A DNA stretch of 64,000 nt, taken from the NCBI RefSeq assembly GCF_009389715.1, contig NC_052401.1, forward strand, positions 4,878,071 through 4,942,070. Reading direction: 5' to 3'. The number at the start of each line of letters is the position of its first letter. Within the stretch, counting starts at the first letter, position 1. The notes beneath the pieces are model-generated. The model saw only the letters and a program-made list of their open reading frames with translations, had not been told where the DNA came from and did no database searches. Position numbers and translations under genes: made by a program. Below are positions 1-19,800 of the stretch, piece by piece. Source of the DNA: Phoenix dactylifera (taxonomy: Eukaryota > Streptophyta > Magnoliopsida > Arecales > Arecaceae).

Positions 1-2199
1 TCTTCGTTCAAGATATTTTACGAACAAGTAGTTGTAAAGATAATATCCTTTTATCTACTTACTCTTGATATCAATGAATTTATTGTTTACATCTAATAGG
101 TAGTCAAGCTAATTATATTATTTATTGCTGGTTTATAGGGCAGCTTGATGAATTGATAGACTAAGACTTAATTAATTGATTCTATGATATATCTCAATTT
201 CACCGCTCATTGTTTCTGAATTCTCAGCGCTATCAGATAAAAGACTTAAGAAGCAGAATCAAGTAAGGTGGACAATGTGGAGATGCACAACTACAAGGAT
301 GCGATCATTAAACATAAATGATTCCATACAGAAAATTTTGCAGAATTGCAGAAAGAAACTAATGTTGCACGCATCAACAATTTGGGTAATAAAGAGCGTG
401 TATATACATAAACCAGGCAGAAAGCAGAAGATCTTGAGTATTTCTCCTAAAACTAGGAAAAAGCAAAGCCAAGAATGAGCTCACTTCATGATTTAATAGA
501 CAATAAGTACAGTGACTGGTACATTGATTGATGACAAATCATGGTACAATATAGAGATGATGCATATCATGTATGATGAAACAAGAGCTCAATGTGAAAA
601 AACGGGCTTTCATTGGAGCTTAAAAAACCTTTTAAGAAGACTATAACTCACTTGTCTCATAAAATATGCCTAATAGATGAAGGTCATTCCTTTCATAAAA
701 GATTCCACCTTGTCATACTTCTTCTTCCTCTAGAATCTTTACAAGTTTAGAAAGTAGTGGAGGATTGCTCCCTGTTGCATGATCTTAAACTACAATAAAT
801 AGGGCCTCTATCAACCATTGGTTCTGAGATCTGTAGCAAGCCCCTCTCATATCAGAGTTCCCTGGAAAGGAATTCAGAGTGAATTTTAAAGTTTATCTTG
901 GGTCAAAAGCTAACTACAGATATTTGCTCACTTCTTCCATGGAACCAGTGAACTAAGAGTTATGATCCATAATCAAACCCATATTGCTGGTAAAGGATTA
1001 GATGATGATAGCTGAACCCCTCCCTTTCTCTCTATCCCCCTCCTCTCTTGGAATTCTTCACAATTTGAGTCATTGATTTCTTAAGGTTGCATTTTGTCGA
1101 ACAGACATGACAATAAAGTATAACATTGAATTGGTAATTGTTGCAAATTTTATTTGAGTATTTTCTACCTATTCTGTAATTTTGTGACCTAGGTAGTTTT
1201 AAGTGTATCTGCAGACTACCTCTCTGCCTCACACTCTCGAACATTGCCACAAACAAAACATTAACAGCCCGGTTTTGTCAACCAATTAGTCTTCTAAAGG
1301 ATCTTACATGTCTCAGACCTCCGCTCAAAAAGAGTAATAAAAGAATAATTAAAGAAAAGGCATAATTAACTTAGCTTACTACAATATCGGGATGATTTCA
1401 TCTGACTATACACTATGGGTTCACCGACCATACAAGAGAAAAGATGCAAGTGAAACCACTTATTAATATTAAAATCAGCCTCCAATTTTGCAATGAAAAT
1501 GAAATAATCTCCACCAAGACTCGCAAGAAATGAACAGTGCTGTGTTGCTGCAAGCACGAAAAACATGTTTCTTGTCGTAGATCTCCCTACTCCGCTTGCG
1601 ATCCCATTCACTCAGATCACCCTATTCATAATGTCATCATCAAGCTTGTGTTGGAAAGATCAAGCCTCTTTTCTCAAAACTTGGGGGAGCAAATTTTAAT
1701 CTGCGGACAAACTTGAAAAAAACTGCTCATGTTCTTTTTCTGCCGAATGCTGCTTTATCAATAAAGATAGCATATACAGCGAAATCTACTAAACAGAAAG
1801 AAAACCAAAACTTTTCAACAGTCATCAAATATAAAACAGTGAAAATAAAAAATAAACAGATAAATATGTAAGGTAACGCAGCAAAAACTGCTGTCCACTA
1901 AAAAATACTAAAAAAATAACACTCCATATTTCAATGCAACAGTAACTCAGATTCCAAACTCATCATCAAGTCAAACATGTAACAGCTACAAAATCCTTTT
2001 TTTACCACCTAAAACCGCAGAAATGGTATAATGCAATGCAGGAAAACCAGATTTTAGAACAAAATGAGACAATAAAAACACCATGTATCCTCCACTTCTG
2101 TTCTTTCCCCCACATTTCATCAATAAGTTCCTAGGACAAGAACAGGGGAAGAGATCAGCAAATTAGACAAAATCTACAGCAGAGGGAACCATAAAAATA
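1..2199. other. left flank, no gene assigned
   Basis: AT-rich DNA with only short open frames that show no family resemblance. A promoter-like block facing left lies at its right edge (about 2.2-2.35 kb), so part of this stretch may be the first intron or early exons of a minus-strand gene that leaves the window on the left. I could not recognise a coding exon in it. A stretch near 1560-1625 reads open on the minus strand, but the peptide matches nothing I know. Confidence 0.3.
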
Positions 2200-2203
2200 C
2201 CTC

Positions 2204-2345
2204 CTATTTGCGATTTTTCCCCCACGAATCGAGCTCTAAATGTGGATTCCGAATCGCTCCCAATGAAACCCCTTTTCACCTTCCACTTTCCCCAGCTACT
2301 TTCCCCTTCCCAACCACAATTCTTTCTCTTTTTTATAATCTTCTA
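2204..2345 (-). promoter_or_regulatory. putative promoter and leader exon of a minus-strand transcript
   Basis: On the minus strand a TATA-like TATAAAAAA lies at about 2330-2338 within a purine-rich tract. About 130 nt downstream a good donor (GGAG followed by GTATTT) falls at 2203/2204, as expected for a non-coding first exon with an intron reaching leftwards. No coding exon was identified beyond it, so this is an inference from layout. The pyrimidine-rich plus-strand tract 2340-2400 could instead be plain low-complexity DNA. Confidence 0.22.
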
Positions 2346-2449
2346 TCGCTCTCTCTCCCCCACCACCCCCTCTCCCTCCCTCTCTCTCTCGCTTTTAGCT
2401 TTCTTTTATTCCTGCGGGCTGCGGATGCCAACGGGAAATTATTCCGCTA

Positions 2450-3180
2450 TCTAAATAATTGTCCGAACCGATTTCCCAAAATACCCCTACATTTGACCCC
2501 AAAATTACTGCAGTGGAACCGCCATTGGAAGCTGATGCGAGCGTTACGACTTTGAGATTGATGTGAGGGATGAGTTTGGTTGCTTTGAGATTGATGAACC
2601 CAGGTGTATAGACCCCAAGCCAGAGCCTGTGTCCACCAGATGGAGGGGCAGATCTTTTCGTTTGGTCGTTTGAGGGAAAGCCAACAACTTTGCTACGAAT
2701 TTGGGTTCTGTACCCTTTAATGTAAGAGAATATTTGGGACCCAACTTTGTTTATCAAATGAACGGTTGATGTTCTTCTATACCCCGACCCCAGCCATTCT
2801 TGTACCACCCCAAATGAACCAATAATCTTGTGCCATGTAGCATGGAGCGTCTTTGGTACAATGATTGGGACGCGTAGGATACTCTTTAATTTCACTGCTC
2901 CTGCCCTGCGATTCGGGACGAGTCAAGGGTGTCGCAAAAGGCACTAGACCTTAAGACGCGGGTTTAGTTCATTCTTTCGGTTAAAGAAAACAAACAAAAT
3001 TATAGGGCAACCCCTCAACTTAGCGTCTGCTTCAGAGATAACAACTCGACTTAAAAATATTTTGAACGGATCTTTCGAATTTCCAAACTGAACCTCCGGC
3101 TCCAGATCCATGTGGTCAGCTACCATCACATATTACGCTAAATACTCTCATCTTTTCCAAAGTGCGAATAAATAAAAAAG
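2450..3180. other. intergenic stretch, no gene seen
   Basis: A 166-codon open frame crosses 2395-2895 on the minus strand, but its peptide is low in recognisable motifs and has no splice or homology support. I see no repeat or RNA gene here. Confidence 0.3.
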
Positions 3181-3184
3181 ATTT

Positions 3185-3995
3185 TGGGGTGCTTTCAGAT
3201 CTGTGCGATTGATGATCCTTAAAGTGCTTGAGGTCGGTGGAGATAGATGAATGAAGGAGTTTGGGCGAGTTTTAAAATATGTGCGATGGGTGATCCTCGA
3301 CCATAAGCACGTACTAAGTATGCTCTGAGAGCTGTGCAAGCGGATGAATGAAGGATTTCGGTGTGCTTTGAGATTTATGCGGTAGGTGATCCTTAATTAT
3401 AGATCATGCATTAAGGGTGCTTTGAAATACATGGAGGTGAATGTATTAAAAGAGTTCGAAGTACTTGAGATTTGTGCAATGAGTGATCCTTCACTATAGG
3501 TCATAAACAAAGGATGCTTTTGATATCTGTATAGGTAGATGAATGCAAGTATTAGGAGTGCTTTGAAATCTTTTGCGATGGATGATTCTTAATAATGGGT
3601 CATATACTAAGTGGTGTTTTGAGATCTATGCAAGGGGATGAATAAAATGGTTTCGATGTGCTTTGAGATTTGTACAAGGGATGATCCTTAACTTTGGATC
3701 ATATACTGAAGGTGCTTTAAGAATGAATGAAACGAATGAAGAGATTCTATATTATCCTTCACTATAGGCCATATATTAAAGATGCTTTGAGATCTTACAG
3801 GTAGATGAATGAAGATGTTTGGTGTGGCTTCGATATTTGTGCATGGGTGGTCCTTAAACTATGGGCTATGTACCATATGTGCTTTGAGATCTGTGCAAGC
3901 AGATGAATGAAGATATGTCGGAGTGCTTTGAGATCTGCACAGTATATGATTCTTAGCCATAGGTCATATGCTAAGAGTTCTTTGATATCTATGCT
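3185..3995. repeat. degenerate tandem array, period about 98 bp
   Basis: The phrase GATGAATGAA and close variants recurs near 3246, 3342, 3438, 3538, 3638, 3735, 3803 and 3901, so spacing is mostly 96-101 bp. Between them recur TGCTTTGAGATCTGTGC-like and GATCCTTAACTATAGGTCAT-like blocks in the same order. About eight diverged units can be followed. Monomers differ from each other at many positions, which suggests an old local minisatellite rather than an active satellite. No coding sense is apparent. Confidence 0.7.
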
Positions 3996-3999
3996 AAGA

Positions 4000-6380
4000 C
4001 TTTTAGCTCACAAACCAACTGATACAAAGATATTTTGGTCATAATATAATTTTATGCTGCTATGTAACGGTCACATGACACCATTTTGTCAGTGGAGATG
4101 ATCAGAACAATTTGGGATAGTTTGGAAGCTGGAAGAATCCATTTAGAACTTTTTAAAGTTGTTGGATGTCATTTGGGACAGGATCTAGCTGGGAGAGTGT
4201 CCATATAATTTCTCAAGAAAAAAAACTGGGGTAGATTGGCTAGTGGTTGCTATTATTTTACAAGTGCTGCCAGTGACCACTTGCAAAGGAGCACCCGCCC
4301 CCACCACAGGAGAACCACGAAAAAACCGGCGGCGGCAGCGGCTTTAGGACAAGGAATTGGGAACCTGGAGCCACTTCTCCGGCGAAGCAGAGCTGGAGGC
4401 AATCCATCAAAGTCAAGAGCATTAAACCTAAGGGTGGCAATCTGTCAAGCCGTAATAGATACGAGTAGTTAGGTCGAATGCATGGTAAATCAAAAATTTT
4501 ATAACCCAAATCCAAATCAATTTATTAAGCATATCAAAAAACTAGAATCGGACCTGATCATTTTATTAAATGAATAATCTAGTCCGAGTAAATTGAATCA
4601 GTTAAATAGCGTTAAATAGTTAAGCAACACCACCCCAAATTAAACCGCGAAAACAAGGAAAGTAACATATAGAGATAGCTAGCTACCACGAGCCTGTTAG
4701 AAAAATTAAAAATCAAAAAATAAATTATAACAAATATATCAATAGAATAAAATAATTAATATGAAATATATAATAAAAAATGAAAACTCCAGATATATAA
4801 TTTGGTATATAAAATCGGAATTAGCTATGACCAGGAAATGCCCAAGCATCATTTCTTATTGATGGAGAAATAGCCGTGAACATTCTAAAGCAAAATGAAA
4901 TATAATTAATTTTTGAAAATGAAAAAGGAATCTCCATGCAACTCTTCTGGACTGGACGGTAGAGTGGTGGACGTTGCTTTGCATTCCAAGATCAACTTGG
5001 GCTGATCAACTTAACAAAACCACATCTTGTTTGTTTCATTTATATATTTTTGGTTGGAGCAGCACCTACCAGAAAGGAGTACTAATACCATCTAGCCTTG
5101 CGAGCTCGCTCCTGGAATCTAGTTTCATTTATATCACAAACTTGCAACATAATTGTGAAAATGGAGACATGCAGGGGCTGTTTGAGGTTAGGCACTCAAG
5201 TCTCAGTAAATGATGATAATAATAATAACTGATGATTATTTGAGAACTACTTACCATTTATAATATCTAATTAAATACGACACGTTATTTTCCAACTCTA
5301 GGGACAAGTTCATTCACTATAGCCAGAAGATAACAATCCAGAGCCATTACCTCATCATTGGAAACCAACGTTTATGAATCAATGGAGAGCACTGACCATG
5401 AAATGGAGAAGACTTGAAGCTGGCTTGTAAAACAATCCAAAGGTTCATCATTCTATCAAAGTTATCAAATAATGCTTAAAACACAAGGTTTCGATATGCA
5501 GTGGTTCATCATTCTTATCAAAGGTTATCAAATAACACTGGAAAACCAAGTTTGCTATTGGAACCATGCCTTTGAATTCACTCGATAATTTCTTCCCTGA
5601 TTAGGACAGCAGCATCGGAGAGATACAAATACAGCACGGTAGCCTTACTTTATAGACTTCGATCGAAGCCCAATCAAACTAAATGGATATCTATGTAGAT
5701 CACATATTCCCAATTGAAAGCCATAAAGCAGCACTCCATTAACACAAAATCCTCCAATGCTGGGCCACAAAAAATACTAAAATAAAAAAACAAGACCACA
5801 TCTTCTATAAACTTCTGTTCTGCCTCAAAGCCACTGATCCACTTCTATGGTGTATTTTACAAGTCATTAGACATTACAACATAGTTAATAAATAAGTACT
5901 TAGGAAAAAAAAGGCTAGAGATTCCATGATCTTCAGCAACTAATGAACTTGTTCCAAGGAAATGCCTTTCAAACGCAATTATCATCCTTAATGTAGAATC
6001 TCAACAGCACAACCCAAGTAACATGATTTACTCTCTCCAGGTGTAAATGGTTCAAAGCACTTGAAAACAATTACCTGATCTTTTTTACCTTTTTAACTGT
6101 CAAGTCATGGAAGTCCATGCATGAAATTCAGGACTCAGCTATTACCACGGCACATGTTACTGTATCTACAATAGATTGTAGAGCATACATTCATTTATTC
6201 TTCCATTGATCTTGCTTACCTTCTTTGCTGTTTGCAATAATCAAGCACAGATACTGAGCAGACACTGACACAAACTCTGTCAGAAGAACGCATATCACAA
6301 AATTCCAATGCATTGCAGCGCATTATGCAAATTACAAGAGCAGCCTTACAGTTCACTTAAACAAAATGACCGTGGCTTAA
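4000..6380. other. intergenic region, downstream of diaminopimelate decarboxylase
   Basis: No gene recognised. The part just left of 6384 should hold the 3' UTR and polyadenylation signals of the minus-strand decarboxylase gene. The stretch 4236-4500 has a more GC-rich patch with overlapping short open frames on both strands but no recognisable product. Imperfect short duplications occur around 5440-5560. Confidence 0.35.
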
Positions 6381-6383
6381 GAA

Positions 6384-15388
<9,005 letters not shown>

Positions 15389-15397
15389 AAACTCTTC

Positions 15398-16272
15398 GGG
15401 TGGTTCTATATACACCCCCCTATTGCTAAGGACACCCCCCAAAAACCAAAAAAAATACCCAAACTAACCTTTAGTGTAATTACCATATTGCCCTTGAAAT
15501 TTTCTCATACACCCCCCTTCCTCCTCCTCCGTTTCGTTTTGAAAAGAAAAAAAAAACACCCCTCAAACCCCCCTTAAACCCCTCGATCCATTTACATCGT
15601 TTAGGCGATCTTTGAAGGAGATTTAAGCCCCATTCGAAGCATGGACAAGCAACTAGTGATTTGGGACGAAGAATCGGCCGCAAAGGTACGTGTTCCACCT
15701 TGTTTCGAAATTTTTTTTTTTTCACGGTTCGTGCTCCGTTCGGCACTGGATCGCCGAACAAAAGGCTTCTGTTCGGCTGAACAGTGCCGAACAGAAGCCT
15801 TCTGTTCGGCAACCCTCAACCAAACAGATCTGTTCGGCTGCACAGTGCCGAACAGAAGGCTTCTGTCCGGCACTGTTCAGCCGAACAGAAGCCTTTTGTT
15901 CGGCGATCCAGTGCCGAACGGAGCACGAACCGTGAAAAAAAAAAATTTCGGGAGAAGCCGGCGAGGTGGTTCCGGGAGAAGCCGGCGAGGTGGTCGGAGA
16001 TCGGGAGAATGCCGGCGACGAGAGGGAGAAGGGGGAACGGGGGGGGTTTTGGGCGTTGGCGAGGTGTTTTGGAGGGGAAGAGCGGGGTGGGGGGGGTTTG
16101 GGGGTGCAGAGAGCAATTTAGGTGAGGGGGTGGGGAGGGTGGGGGGTAATTTAGGAATTTTTAATTTTTTAGGGGTGTCCTTAGCAAATGGGGGGGTGTA
16201 GAGAGTATTTAATTTTTTTTTAATTTTTGGGGGGTGTCCTGAGCAATAGGGGGGGTGTATATAGAACCACCC
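15398..16272. mobile_element. non-autonomous MULE-like DNA transposon (875 bp)
   Basis: Both ends carry the same ~48-bp terminal inverted repeat, starting GGGTGGTTCTATATACACCC; the right copy differs by about two changes. The element is flanked by a perfect 9-bp duplication, AAACTCTTC, at 15389-15397 and 16273-16281. A 9-bp target duplication with long G-initial inverted repeats points to the Mutator superfamily. A second, diverged copy of the end motif lies just inside the right end (about 16165-16205). There is no transposase. A short open segment starting at 15641 and ending in a donor-like AAG|GTACGTG could be captured exon sequence, but I do not recognise it. The element lies about 600 bp upstream of the start codon of the plastid glycine-rich protein gene, so it may touch that promoter. 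Confidence 0.85.
15706..15950. repeat. large near-perfect hairpin inside the MULE-like element
   Basis: Arms 15706-15810 and 15847-15950 are reverse complements over about 105 bp with very few mismatches, separated by a 36-nt spacer. Within the arms the core CCGAACAG / CTGTTCGG recurs many times, so smaller palindromes are nested in the large one. The outer parts read CACGGTTCGTGCTCCG and its complement, bordered by T and A runs. Transcription would give a long perfect stem, a potential source of small RNAs (inference). Confidence 0.85.
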
Positions 16273-16499
16273 AAACTCTTCCCATCTTCTCTCTCCTCCG
16301 GCTTAATATATACTGTAGATGATTGGATTCGATTGGGCGAAGTCACTGCTCGCTTTTCCCCCCACCGCGTCCAAGTATCAGTAATAAAACATATTAATAA
16401 GAGTCGATCGGTATTGCGTTCACCGTTAGATCTAAATCCAACGGTAGAAAAATTATCAATACTCCTACGAAACTTTAGGGCTGAAGGCGTGAAATAAAC

Positions 16500-16875
16500 T
16501 TTCTCGAATCCCCAAGCCTACAGACTTCTTATCTCTTCCAGCCGGCCTTCCTCTCGCCGTCTCCGTCCCCGGCACCCCCGGCGGCAACGCCTGTTCCGCC
16601 GCCGCGTAAGATCACTCCCTCCTTCTCTCTCTCTCTCTCTCTCTCCGGAGAACTCCCACCTCCGGCCATTTCTGCCTCCTCGCCGTCCAATTAAATCCAA
16701 TTTTTGAAGCCATTTTTTCTATTTCTCATGCTAAATAAGGATTTTTTCCCCATGCATTTATGCAACTTTTCGTTTGTCTCCATGATTTCAAGAAACTGAG
16801 CATTGTGGATGATAATTTTGACAGATTGATGATCGATTTCTTGAAGACTGGTGGATTTTGAGATTTGGTTGAAGG
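16500..16875 (+). promoter_or_regulatory. leader region of the plastid glycine-rich protein gene
   Basis: A GC-rich segment 16530-16605 ends in a donor (GC|GTAAGA at 16606), and an acceptor (TTTTGACAG) ends at 16824, 51 nt before the ATG. A CT microsatellite lies at 16622-16645 inside this supposed leader intron. This fits a non-coding first exon and a short 5' UTR intron, as in many plant genes; the transcription start is not resolved. Confidence 0.4.
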
Positions 16876-19800
16876 ATGTGCAGCATTCAGACAAATATTG
16901 GCTGCCCTAGCAAAGGACATCCTTTGTTGGGTCACAATGGGAGGAATGGGAGAAGCTACACTTCTTTGTCTCTATCTTGTTTATATGCTTCAGCTCCTGT
17001 GGAGTTCCAGCGAAAAGAGGTGTATCCGAGGCTGGTTTATCGTGCACCGAAGTATAAAAGATGTGAACCAGTGTGTGCGTTTGGTGGGAAGGGAAGCTCG
17101 AAGAGTCAAGATGATGTAATGGAACTTATGAAGTTTGTTTGGATTGTATTTGCTTTCTTCTTCTTAGGGTTCTTGTTAAGTTCTAATTTTTGCAATTTGA
17201 AATCATTGGGTTTCTTATTGTTTGTGATTATTATTGGACGGCATAGTGTAGATAGGGCAACGAAGGGCTTTTTGCGGGCCCCTTTTTTTAAAAAAAATCC
17301 AAGCACAAGATTAGGTTTAATTTGCTAGTGCTAAGTCAGGGAATTGCGTTTTACACTATTTGCTAGAATATCTGCATATATAATGTGCTTTTATATTGAA
17401 TTCAGGCTTTGTCAATGGATTCACTAAAGAAAGCAATGGAAGGTGTGAAACGAGAGAAATCGGTGCAAGATATGTTGAAGCAGCAGATGCAAGAATGGAA
17501 TTTTGGTGGGGGTGGAGACAAGGGAAATCCTCCCAGAGGTGGTGGTGGCGGCGGCAGTAGTGGCAGCGACGGCGATGGTGAGGGTGCTCCACAAGATGAA
17601 AGTTTTGCAGAAATATTTGATGAAATAGTCCAAGTGGTTTTGGCAACCATTGGCTTTATATTTGTGGTAATTATATCACATTCTTTTCATTAACTTTGCC
17701 TTACATTGATATGTATTTGGTCTCATGCTACTTTCTTCAGTATATTATTTTTATCTTTATTAATTTTTGAAATTTATCTTGCATCCTTACTATTTCTTGA
17801 GTTTTGCGTCTGATCACGCTTCCAATCTTTCTTACTTATGTGTCTTAGCAAAGGCATGCACAAAAGGATTCATGTTTTATTTGCTTAATTAGCATGTAAT
17901 TGTCATTTTAGCATATTTATTTACATAACAATGTTATAAATTACACCTTGTTTCTTGCATATATTATCCATCTACCTAATCAGCAAGGCCTCTTGGACAT
18001 TGAACGTACCATAATATATCTTTATTTGGAGAGACTGGGAGTTCGGCTAAGGTCTTAAGTCTTAACCTTGATTTTGGGTCATCCAGCATAGCAACTAATT
18101 TGATTGCAAAAGGAGGAAAGTGAGTCCATGTGGTAAGTCATGTATTTTTTAAGATAAATCGGAGTATTCTTGGTATAGAAAATGGCAGATGGAATCAAGA
18201 AAGATTATTCTCTAATTCCATAACTATTATTTTTATATATTGTATGTACGTGTATGTGTCTATATATATTGGAGATAGATCAGTCTGGAACTATCTATTT
18301 AATATTAAAAATATCTAATACATTTTAAATCAAAAACTAAAAGGAAGAATCTAGAAGGTGAAGTAATTGAAGTTAGAAAAGAAAAAACATGTTGGGCACT
18401 ATTTTCTAAGTTATGAAAGGAATACTAGACAAAGAACGTGTATTTTCATGTAAAATTTGAGAAATCCCTTGCTTCTGGTTGCGTCTAAAAAAACTAAAAA
18501 CATACTCTGCAATAATTATCCGACTTAGGGGCCTCATGAAAAATAAGATCTTTCTTTTGCACATATGGAACATTTATGAGATTTTCTTTACTTGGATTTT
18601 TCGCATAAGAAAACAGTAGAATAAAATTATTCTTATTTTTTTACAAAAAAAATTGTGCTCGAAAGTTGGTGACATCATGAAAACTAAACAATACTTCTTT
18701 TGGTTTCCGGATATTCATGGAGTGCAAGCACTAATTTACTGGTAAGGTTCATAAAATATGACCGATCTTAATTTTCCTTGCAATTTAACACTCAAATGCA
18801 AGACTTTGGTTTAATCACCAAATTTGAGTTAGCAAAATTCTAGAATGTCATCCACAATGAAGGATTCCTCTCTCAACATGGAGAGCTGCAAATTTTTTTC
18901 CTAAAAAATTTAGCAGTTAGTGTGTCTTTAGTAGTTGAATTTCCATCTGACCAAAATGTTATGTTTGTTTTTGACATAAATCAAGATTGATTTTGCTGAT
19001 ACCAGCCAAATCCAGCTGAACCCTTAAATGGGGCCAGTTTGGTATTAGATTGTGCAGTAGTTGTTCTTAAATTACCCAGTCATTTTGACTTGGTCAAAAT
19101 CTCAAATTTTTAATCTGTCTGGAATCTGCCATTGTTAACCAAATCCCAGTCTTTTCTGCAACCATTTGATTTCCGACATCTTCCAAAAATAGTTCTCTAT
19201 TTGACCCCCAAAACTAATATCCTTCACGCATCTCATAGTAATGCTTAGAGCGTGTTTGATATCTTTCTTTAAATTCCATTACTTTAGGCCTTAAAATTTG
19301 CAAGAGCTAGTTTCGGACCAACCTGTTGTCTGCCTACCCTAGTTGCACTCTCAAAAATCTGCTTTGAAGCTTGAATTATCTCATACCCTAGTCCATCTCC
19401 TTGAGTATAGTTAAAACGAAATTGGATGCAGGTCCCCTATGTGAAAGGTCCAGGAACCAATTTCTTGTACACTAATAACTTGAATGTGAAACATTACAGA
19501 TAGCCTGAGACTTTTATACAATGTTGTTTGCATTTTAGTTAGCATTTCTCTTTCATTAACTTACTCCCATTAGATTTGCATCAGCTAGAAGGTTTGAATT
19601 ATTATGTCTAACCAGGCAGAATTGCTGAGATATCTCTACTAAAACAATTAAGCTATGATTCGATTGGGGAGAAGAAAATTTTTTCTCAACTCGCTCAACT
19701 CGATTTTTTCAAAAGAAAATAAGCGGAAGATGGAAGAATTGCGAAAGTAGGGTTTAAGTCCTCTTTTCTTTCATTAATGGTCAAAAAAAATGAGGTACAC

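Noticed and set aside
2395-2895. 166-codon open frame on the minus strand
   Set aside because: No start context, no domain, no splice support, and it overlaps a promoter-like purine tract. Probably chance.
15480-16201. Overlapping open frames of 80-186 codons rich in Asn-Arg-Ser-Leu-Phe
   Set aside because: They are translations of the hairpin repeat in the MULE-like element, not proteins.
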